64,000 bases of DNA from Gordionus sp. m RMFG-2023. Its lineage: Eukaryota > Nematomorpha > Gordioida > Chordodea > Parachordodidae. Shown in pieces: positions 55,440-64,000 of the stretch. Within the stretch, counting starts at the first letter, position 1; the number at the start of each line of letters is the position of its first letter. Location: positions 73,881,561 to 73,945,560 of the forward strand of contig NC_088775.1 of assembly GCF_954871325.1 (NCBI RefSeq). The letters are read 5' to 3'. The notes under the pieces were generated by a model. The model was not told the DNA's origin. It ran no database searches and saw only the letters and a list, made by a program, of their open reading frames with translations. The position numbers and the translations under genes were made by a program.

Positions 55440-58400
55440 ATTATTTACTAAAAAATTAGGTTTACTGAAAGAGTTTAAAGCGAGTTTATCACTAAAACCC
55501 AACCCCAACATTCAATGTCTGAAAAGTAGACCAATACCATTTGCGTGGAAAACAAAGCTAGAAACGGAATTACAACGACTGGAATCCATGGGAGTTTTAG
55601 GAAAACTAAAACACTGGAATATCGTTTAACTGATCGTGCCTTTACTAAAAAAAGATAGATCCTTACGAATTTGCGGTGATTTCCGACAGACATTAATTCT
55701 AATATTTTTATAAATAAATATCCTATGAATTAATGAATTATTATTCACATTAAGGATGGATCAAAATATACGGTATTAGATTAATCAGAAGTGTATATTA
55801 AAATAGCACTAAATGAGGAGGCAAAAAAGTTGTTAGAGATCAACACGCCAAGCGGAATGTATTGCTTCACACGACTTCCGTTTGGGGCAGCCCACCAGCC
55901 ATTTATCATCAAGCAATGGATTCGTTATTAAAAAGACTACCTGATGTAGCAGTATATTTGGGCGATTAATAATTAATGAGGAATCAATTGAGATTCATAA
56001 AAAAAATTTGATAAATGTATTAAAGACTTTATAAATAAACGGTATGAAATTAAATAAAATATATGTAATTTTTTTAAAGAAAAGATTAAATTCTTAGGTC
56101 ATGTAATTAACAAAGAGGGAATCACAACAACAAATAAGAATGCTAGCAATTTTAGACACACCGGTACCTAAAAACGTTAAAGATTTACATGCTTTTATCG
56201 GTATTATTAATTATTATCAAATATTTATAAACAATTTTTCGACGATTGCCCGGCTCCGTATATAGGCTTTTAGGAAAAAATGTGTTATGGAAATGGACAA
56301 ATAATGAAACAAAAGCAGGTTGGCAAGTCGGTCAATTGACCAGTCAAACTTAGTCAATTAACAGGTCAATTTATCGGAGGAGTATTTGACCTGTCAAATA
56401 CGGTCAAATACTCTAAAAAATTTAAAGGAAAAATAAATTAAAAATATGTTTAAAAAAGGGAAAAACGATGTAAATACATGTTCTCACAATGTTTGCTTAT
56501 TTTTTGGATCCACACTATCAAAAAGAGAACTCACTAGTAATAAAATTAATGAAGTATGTGATATAATTCAAGAATTATCTATTTTACAAGGTAGTGATGA
56601 CCAAAATATTTTAAGTGATATAATTAATTTCAGAAGCAAAAACAGCATGTTTAATATAGCAAATTATGTGGAAAGTAGTAATTTCCAGAAACAATCAATT
56701 CCGACCTAAAGTTAATAGATTAAACTTTGTCTATTCTGCCCATCTGCCCATTAAGAGACTAACAAATCCTAGTTCTACTTCTTCGAAGTCGATTTGGGTT
56801 AATATTCTTATGGAAATAGAAATCGATTTATAAGACATCAGGAAAATTGATTAAAAAATATTAAAGAAAATGATAATATTGAATATGAATCAGAACAAGA
56901 CTCTGATACAGATAGCTACACGTTAGTTATTGAATGACAATGAATTTAAAAAATTAATATTATAGATTCATTTTACTATTATATTCAAAATAAAGTTAAT
57001 ATTAACTTTAAAAAAATATATTGGAATTTGACCACATTTGACCACATTTGACCGTATTTGACCATATTTGACCGATCAAATATCGGTCAATTGACCGAAA
57101 CGTATTTGACCGGTCAAATGTACAACCTTGAATAAAAGTAATTAATAAATTTAAAAAATTAATATCAGAAGCACCAATTTTAACACATTATAATTCGGAA
57201 AAACCGATTATCTGCTAACGCGTCTATGGAATAGGATCAGTTCTATCATATCATTACAACGAGGAAAAGCCGATTGGATTCACTTTTCGTACAATAAATG
57301 CCGCCGAACAAAATTATAGTCAGATAGAGCGTGAGGCTTTAGCATTCATATTTGGATTAATTAAATTTAAACAAAATTTAATTGGTAAACATTTTACTAT
57401 AATCAATGTTCATAAACCATTTATATCGTTACTTAACTACATAAAAGAATAACAGATATGTCATCAAGATTAATAAGATGGTCATTAATACTAGCAAATT
57501 ATGATTATGAATTACAACTTCGAGGGACGATAAAAAATAGTAATGCGGATATGCTTTCCCGTTTTCCAATTGACGATAAACCATCTGCTTGGGAAGAGTT
57601 AGATATTAATTTAGTATCGGGTCACAATTAATTTCAGCGTTAGATATAAAATCACACACAAGGAATGTCCAGATATTATCAAACTTTTCACATTACATTG
57701 CAACTGGGTGGCCGAAATAGAGGAAAATTTAAAACCGTTTTTCCAGTTACGAAATGAACTCACAGAGGCAGGGTGTATATTATAGTGATTAAGAACCATA
57801 ATTCCATAAAAATATTTTTTACATATGGGTCATCAGAGTTATACTGAAACAAAATTATTGAGAACGTTTGGTGGCCGAATATTAACGAAGACATCGAATT
57901 ACATGGTAAGAATTGGGAATTAGTTCAAACAAATAATCCTGGATATAAAATGATCACAGGGAAATGGCTCTCCGCAAATAAACCATGGGTAAGAATTAAT
58001 TTAGATTTTGCCGGAAAATTAACGGAGATACATATCTAGTAATAATATATGGTTTTAGTAAATGGCCTAATTACAAAAACTGTCTGCAAATAATTTTACT
58101 GAAGTAAGAAAAAATATTGTTAAGACTTATGCTATTTTCGGTTACCCCAATACGATTGTTACTGATAATGGGCCCCTATTTTAAAGTAGGGAATTCAGTT
58201 TATTTTGCAAAAAATCATCAATTAGAAATGTATATAGTGCCCCGTACCCCAACGGAGAGAGAAGCGGGGCGGGTAGTACAAACTTTTTAAAAAATTTAAA
58301 AAAAACATAATGATTCTAATAAAATAAAAGATTTTATGTTTAATTATCGAAATACGCCGCAAATAACCACAAAATAATGACCAATAAATTTCAACCCATA

Positions 58401-58640
58401 GGACCTTTACAATTAATAAAACCAATTTATCCTCATCCGTACATATACCAGTTACCAGGGTTTTTAATATAAATGAGAAAATATATGCAAAAGATTTAAA
58501 AAAAGATATTATGATGCTAGGTATCAACATTAAAAGAACAGGACCAACAATGTTTTTAGCTAAGACTAAATTAGGTTAATGGACAAGACATATTAATAAG
58601 TTAAAACATAAGTTCGACGATTCCGATTTAAAAAATAGAG
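55440..58640 (+). mobile_element. Gypsy-family element D, old, pol only
   Basis: Plus-strand pol remnant. It has reverse transcriptase (about 55.45-56.3 kb, with a TRLPFGA block), RNase H (about 57.13-57.6 kb, EQNYSQIEREALAFIFGL) and integrase with catalytic part (about 57.65-58.3 kb) and tail to about 58.64 kb. Interrupted between reverse transcriptase and RNase H by an 815-bp MITE. No gag, protease or LTRs recognised. Broken, with a dozen or more breaks; the oldest-looking Gypsy here. Confidence 0.75.
56316..57130. mobile_element. hAT-type element nested in Gypsy D
   Basis: 815 bp. Ends CAGGTTGGCAAGTC and (inward) CAAGGTTGTACATTTGACC. Flanking 8-mers AACAAAAG and AATAAAAG agree at 7 of 8. 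Both subterminal regions carry many TTTGACC / GGTCAAA motifs, at least six in direct series at 57028-57115. An 87-codon ORF (56446-56709, NVCLFFGSTLSKRELTS) is inside, unassigned. Confidence 0.75.
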
Positions 58641-58659
58641 AGGAAGGAAGAGAGGCGAA

Positions 58660-58752
58660 ATGATGCATTGATCCTATGCAAAGCTCGATAACCATAGACA
58701 TTGATCTTATACACGACTCGATGACCAAAGACATTGATCCTATACGTAAGAT
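58660..58752. repeat. About 37-bp direct repeat, 2.5 copies
   Basis: GACATTGATCCTATACGCAA-like units followed by AGCTCGATGACCA-like blocks, starting near 58662, 58697 and 58733, directly after Gypsy D. May belong to its 3' region. Confidence 0.5.
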
Positions 58753-58984
58753 ATACCAGGTCTAAAAAACCACAATAAACCAATGTAATAAAAATAATTT
58801 ATAGATATAATTCTAATTGGTCATAATACAAAAAGTATAAGATTCATCCTTTTTTACAAGATTAAATATTACTATAATGATTATTTTTACAAATAATAGG
58901 GGAATAAATTTTATTATGAAAAAAAGATTTTGGGAGCAGCATTGGTTGATTTTCATGTTTTGATGTCACTAAGATATTTTCGAT

Positions 58985-59160
58985 ACACTTAAGTCTAATA
59001 TTTAAAATATTTTTTCCTTTTTATCAGGGGCATCGCTAGCCTTTACAATCTCAGGGGGTTCAGCTAAAAAAAAATTTATGGGGGGCGAAGCCTCCCTTAT
59101 TCCCCAATTTGTGGGCCTTTGGCCCGCTTTTGCCCGGCCTTCGGCCGGGTTTTATATTAA
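58985..59160. mobile_element. MITE end with GC-rich palindromes
   Basis: CAGGGGCATCGCTAGCCTTTAC resembles the GTCACTAG MITE family terminus. It is followed by three short palindromes: GGGGGGCGAAGCCTCCC, GGGCCTTTGGCCC and CCCGGCCTTCGGCCGGG (59096-59150). The last is a strong stable hairpin with a TTCG-type loop. Function unknown. Confidence 0.5.
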
Positions 59161-59189
59161 TATATTATATATTTATAATATTTTACATA

Positions 59190-59335
59190 CAAAATAAACT
59201 AGCATATAAATAATTAAAACAATATAAGACATTTCTAAAAATAATATTTTATACAAAATAAACTAGCATATAAATAATTAAAGCAATATAAGACATTTCT
59301 AAAAATAATATTTTTTAATACAAAATCTATTTATT
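59190..59335. repeat. 64-bp tandem repeat, about 2.2 copies
   Basis: AAAATAAACTAGCATATAAA, then TAATTAAAACAATATAAGAC and ATTTCTAAAAATAATATTTT recur at about 59191 and 59255 almost unchanged, so the duplication is recent. Confidence 0.75.
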
Positions 59336-60274
59336 ACAGTATAAAATATTTTCGATTGCTGATATAAAAAAATTTTGCCTAAAGAATTACAAATGATAAA
59401 AAAGGTTAATTAATTCATACATATGCCTCAATTGAAAATGGTTTTAAAAACCATATAAGGCTATATAATTCTAGCAAGTTACATTGACAATAGGTCATGA
59501 AACTAATATAACTCTCTGTTACCACTTTAGACAATGTTTTATAAAATGGACGAATAAGGAAAATTTTATAGGCCTAACCAAATCAGCAATTCTTGAAGAA
59601 GAGAATATAAACGACCAATCCAAATCATAAAACTATATGGGTGGCTAGAGCTTCCTCTTAGATGACATGATGGAAGCTAGATAAGTAATCAAGAAAATTT
59701 TTGTGAGATATTAAATTTCTAAAAGATTATCTTCCATATATATAAACGACTACACAGTTGACCATGATTGCTTATCTAAAATATGCAATCATATGCTCTC
59801 AGCAGCTGTAGTAATAATCTTAAATTACATAGCCACACAAATAATAGATGCTGGTTAATTTGCAGTCATAGACATGACACTCACGATGGTAACCCATATC
59901 AGAATTTATTATGTTAGATAAATTGATAAAACAAAAACAGCAAAAATCTTTATAAGAAATTATGCAAATATATTGAAGTTTTGAGTTATTTACACGGCAA
60001 GAATGCCATATTAGAAATGAAACATTTTGTAACTATAAATAAGAACCAGAGCGATATGATGAAAGTAATTAAGATTTTATATATTATTGTCGCACCACCT
60101 CTAGTTGGTATATTATATCTTAAAATAATAGTAGATTGTAATAATATCAAAAATATATTCGTATTAAAAATTTAACTTAAAACTGTTTTTCAAAGAAAAA
60201 AAAATAGCTATCCTAAAAACACATAAAAAAAAGAGAAGAAAAGATATCTAATTTATCATATCAGGTCAATTCAG
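59336..60274. other. Spacer without recognised gene
   Basis: A 64-codon ORF at 59981-60175 (MSYLHGKNAILEMKHF) lacks family resemblance or splice context. Otherwise AT-rich. Confidence 0.35.
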
Positions 60275-60945
60275 CGAAACTTTTATCGCGAAACACTTTT
60301 TCGCAAATGTCGTTTATCGCGAAGGAATTTTATAGCAAGGTAATATCACGAAACCAATTCCGCGATTTTTTTTCCGCGAAACATTTATAGCGAAAACAAT
60401 ATCGCGATCTTATTATCGCGAATTTATTTCCGCGAAACCTTAACCACGAATACTTTATAGCGAATACATTCTAGCGAAACTTTGATCGCGAACTCGTTAT
60501 GAATTTATTTCCGCGAAACCTTAACCACGAATGCATTTTAGCAAAACTTTTATCGCGAACTCGTTATAGCGAATTTATTTTCGCGAAACTTTAACCGCGA
60601 ATACTTAATAGCGAGTACATTTTGGCGAAACTTTGATCGCAACTCATTATCACGAATTTATTTCCGCGAAACCTAAACCGCGAATACTTTAGAGCGAATT
60701 TATTTTCGCGAAACTTTAACCGCGAATACTTAATAGCGAGTACATTTTGGCGAAACTTTGATCGCAACTCATTATCACGAATTTATTTCCGCGAAACCTA
60801 AACCGCGAATACTTTAGAGCAAATATATTTTAGCGAAACTTTGATAGCGAACTCGTTATAGCGAAACTTTAATCGCGAATCATTTATAGCGAATTTTCTA
60901 TCGCGAATGTATTTCGCGAAATTATTATAGCGAGCGCATGACCAA
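60275..60945. repeat. CGCGAA short-period array
   Basis: More than 30 occurrences of GCGAA in forms such as TTATCGCGAA, TTTCCGCGAAAC and TTATAGCGAA, spaced mostly about 13-17 bp. A higher-order unit of 125 bp is repeated almost exactly at 60571-60695 and from 60696 to about 60812. Many units contain the palindrome TCGCGA. Distinct from all other repeats in the window. Confidence 0.8.
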
Positions 60946-61470
60946 ATTGCGAATTCATTTTAAGTAAAATTGATATTTTCAATATGAATTTACCAATCGA
61001 AGTTTCTTATATCATAAACGCGAATGTTTTAAGAATATTTTATTACGTATTGTTTTTAATAAGCATGTAACCTCTATCTGATGTGATAAAAAATATATTA
61101 GTCTTTCTGGTCTCACTCACTCACTTATGGTTGTGAATATGGAGGGGACATTTTGGGTTAAGTTTTTACCAGAATAAGTTAACCTCTCTCCTCCAAGATA
61201 AAATTTTAAAGTGTGCTTTATGTCATTTAAAGTAAATGAAATACTTATTTTCCAATCTAGATAAAAAAATATACTGAAAGCTAAGAATTTTTTATTGATT
61301 TTCTCAGATTATTTTTAAAAATTATAGAAGATTTTATTGATAATTAATGCCTCCTAATTACAATTTTTAGATAATGCACATCGATATAACTTTCTGATAT
61401 AATAGTAACTAATTCATTTGAATATTTTGACCTTTCCTTTTTCTTCTATTCGCATTTTAATAAATAGAAA
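60946..61470. other. Spacer, nothing recognised
   Basis: AT-rich, no coding or repeat structure seen. Confidence 0.4.
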
Positions 61471-62003
61471 TTCATCATTTTTTAAAATAATACTATTTCA
61501 ATTTAAATCACAACGTTTTTATGAAAACACCGCTAAACGCTTCTACTCAATTTGTAAACACTTTGTCACAATGAGGTGATTAGTCATTGTGAATCAAAAC
61601 CTAAATATAAAAAGAAATATATATATATAAAAAGAAATTAATAATAATTAGGAATCACGAAATCATGAAATCAATTTATCTCTTTATTCAAAATTATAAC
61701 ATTATCAAATTAACAAATTTATAAAAGTAAAAATAATAAAAAAGATTAATAAAAAATAAAATTAAAAAATAAAATACAAAAAGTTAAAAATTATAAAAAA
61801 AAAGATCATTTTATATGGTAAAAATTGGCCTTTTTATACTCTTTTCAATCTTCTTATAACTAATATTCATAACTATTCAAATATAATATTTTTATCACGC
61901 GTTATAATAATAAATCCAAAAGAATTCTTTATGCAAATTAAATATAAAGTACAACAAAATCCAAAAGAATTCTTTATGCAAATTAAATCTAACATTTACA
62001 ACA
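61471..62003 (-). repeat. LTR-like direct repeat, left copy
   Basis: 533 bp. On the minus strand it starts TGTTGTAAATGTTAG. About 95% similar by eye to 62453-62963. Near that end it contains a 40-bp internal tandem duplication (TCCAAAAGAATTCTTTATGC). Could be a solo LTR or a duplicated LTR. Confidence 0.6.
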
Positions 62004-62452
62004 ACACACTTTTACTCATTTTTTCTAATAAAATGGAATTAAAAAAAATCAGGAATTTTTGAAAATAAATAGAAAATGTTCCAAATCAAGAAAATAAAGA
62101 TATTCCAATATCGGGAAACCAGAGCAAAATGGAGTGTTTATTTATTTACTCTTACATATTTTACCACGACAAGGGTGAGGGGGGGGGGGTGGTTTGTTAA
62201 AAACATTTTCTAAATTTTGAGAAGAGTATATAAATGAAGGATAATAAAAAATAATTATAAAAAGTGGCTATATTTTAATTATAGATTAAATAGGTGTCTT
62301 TCAAAATATTCTATTGGATTACATAAATTAATAATATTTATGAAGAATAAATTATGGAAATAAATCATTAGATCTTCAGTTATTTTAGTTTTTTATTTTT
62401 ACTGATTTCAGTCTAACTAAACAATATAAAAATTAAAAAACGTAAAATAGTT
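62004..62452. other. Spacer between LTR-like repeats
   Basis: AT-rich, with a G12 run near 62180. No gene seen and no primer site beside either repeat. Confidence 0.4.
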
Positions 62453-62963
62453 TTCATCATTTTTTAAAATAATACCATTTCAATTTAAATCACAGCGTTT
62501 TTATAAAAACACCGCTAAACGCTTCTACTCAATTTGTAAACACTTTGTCACAATGAGGTGATTAGTCATTGTGAATCAAAACCTAAATATAAAAAGAAAT
62601 ATATATATATAAAAAGAAATTAATAATAATTAGGAATCACGAAATCATGAAATCAATTTCATCCTTTATTCAGAATTATATCATTATCAAATTAACAAAA
62701 TTATAAAAGTAAAAATAATAAAAAAAAGAAAAATAAAATAAAAAAAAGTTAATAATTAAAAAAGATCATTTTGTATGGTAAAAATTGGCCTTTTTATACT
62801 CTTTTCAATCTTCTTATAACTAATATTCATAACTATTCAAATATAATATTTTTATCACGCGTTATAATAATAAATCCAAAAGAATTCTTTATGCAAATTA
62901 AATATAAAGTACAACAAAATCCAAAAGAATTCTTTATGCAAATTAAATCTAACATTTACAACA
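62453..62963 (-). repeat. LTR-like direct repeat, right copy
   Basis: 511 bp. On the minus strand it is immediately preceded by AGTAGGGAGG, a plausible purine tract, then TGTTGTAAATG. This suggests it is the 3' LTR of an element whose interior lies to the right. Confidence 0.6.
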
Positions 62964-64000
62964 CCTCCCTACTTAAATTAGACCCAACATTCTGCGAATG
63001 ATCTATCTTCTTTCGATCTCGACTTATTCTTCTTAATCTTTCCGATTGTCGCTTGAAATTTTTGGATTCTATCTTCTGTCGCTTGTCACCCTGTGAAACG
63101 ATCAGCTTTTTATCTCTGTATGCCACTGACGAACTTGATACACGCCTGTTTTCCACTATCCACGATTGATGAACGATTATCGATGACAACCAGTTTCTTT
63201 TCCTCTCTTGTTTTTTGCTAGTCTGTCTTAATCTTTTTTACAATTTATCGTAGCTTGTTTCCTATCATTCTCTTGTAATCGATTGGTTGTTGCCTCTAAT
63301 TCTTGTAATCGTATCTATCTTTTAGACTTCCGGGTCTTCTACGACAGTTTGCCCTTGCTGAGATATCGGGTAATCACATCTAATCTACTTCTACCTAAAA
63401 TAATCTATTTAAATAACTTCTGAAATATTTTATCACTTTTTATATTTATTCTCAAATATAAACTACCTAATACAATTATACTAATAAAATATATAAATAT
63501 ACCAACTTCATCCTAATGTCTACATTTATCTCCTCTAATCTACATAAATTATACTAAATCTTACATTTATAATACGTAACAAAAATATATATAATAAATT
63601 ATAAAAATATATCAAATTCTATCACCCCTTTTTCCCCTTAATGAAGCTTAGACCCATATTTGAAAAATATACTTGTACTCATCCTTTAGCTATTGATCCT
63701 CATCTTCTTTTCAGCCATGTCTATACTAAATTTATATCTAAAAATCCTATTCTAAAATATATATCAAAATCTATCTTTTAAAAAAAATTATCATTGTGTA
63801 TTTATTTCCTCATGTACTCTTTGACACTCAAGTCTTTAAAAAAAAACTGCTGAAATATATAAATCTCTTTTCATACATACGTTGTTGAGAAATCAATGAC
63901 ATCTAATCATAAAAGTTTTCATACTAACGTTTATGAACAACCCTTTAACTCTAATCACTATGGTTTTCACCCCACGTCTTTGAAGAACTTATGAACTCTA
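62964..64000 (-). mobile_element. Probable LTR-element interior, incomplete
   Basis: Minus-strand sequence leading to the purine tract and LTR at 62963. A basic reading frame (63189-62956, KKLIVSQGDKRQKIESK) lies directly before the LTR. No polymerase motif is visible before the window ends, so family is unknown. Confidence 0.35.

Noticed and set aside
59981-60175. 64-codon plus-strand ORF as a gene
   Set aside because: No recognisable domain, no splice signals that fit, single block only.
62956-63189. Host exon of 77 codons
   Set aside because: Runs into a purine tract and LTR-like repeat; more likely the end of an LTR element's interior.

Overview
This window is nuclear DNA from a very AT-rich eukaryote, very probably a metazoan. 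GC looks like about a quarter by eye. It is dense with transposons. The evidence for an animal is a gene with the animal CBP80 layout, short spliceosomal introns (about 37-55 nt is common), an interstitial TTAGGG-like array, and a mix of hAT, piggyBac, Gypsy and LINE elements. A fast-evolving or parasitic lineage is possible, but that is inference only.

The main host gene fills 25.7-51.1 kb on the minus strand. It encodes nuclear cap-binding protein subunit 1 (NCBP1/CBP80). I could place 22 exons whose lengths sum to 2613 nt (870 codons plus stop) with phases that agree throughout. Single unspliced frames miss most of it. Introns fall into two classes: tiny ones of about 40-55 nt, and long ones mostly filled by transposons. 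Intron 9 holds a Gypsy remnant with a MITE inside. Intron 10 (8.7 kb) holds a hAT copy interrupted by a 5.5-kb foldback element. Intron 12 holds a LINE fragment, and intron 17 holds three hAT-type MITEs. Intron 20 holds a TIR element with an unassigned ORF, and intron 21 holds a short MITE. A second host gene at 3.6-4.8 kb (minus strand, three exons, 275 codons) encodes a basic protein with one perfect CCCH zinc finger.

Left part, 0-25 kb: the right end of a hAT element; MITE debris; the CCCH gene; an old LTR element (B, copy 1) interrupted by a young Gypsy (A, 5843-10259) with 158-bp LTRs and an ATACT target duplication; an inverted fragment of a second hAT family (hAT-2); a decayed piggyBac; a second hAT-2 copy interrupted by a small copy of B with both LTRs and an ATTCT duplication; and a broken Gypsy (C) with a tRNA-His-type primer site and a leader made of about 70-bp tandem repeats.

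Right part, 51-64 kb: a telomere-like repeat array lies only about 70 bp upstream of the NCBP1 start codon. A third hAT (hAT-3, 51295-53735, perfect 14-bp TIRs and 8-bp duplication) is inserted in it. Then come a GC-richer six-unit repeat, a broken Gypsy (D) interrupted by a MITE, palindromic debris, a CGCGAA-rich array, and two direct 0.5-kb LTR-like repeats. No rRNA, tRNA or CRISPR was recognised.

The most unusual objects are the 5.5-kb foldback, whose long arms are built from two different tandem repeats around the last coding block of a hAT transposase, the telomeric-type array in the NCBP1 promoter position, and the CGCGAA and GGCGAAGG arrays.
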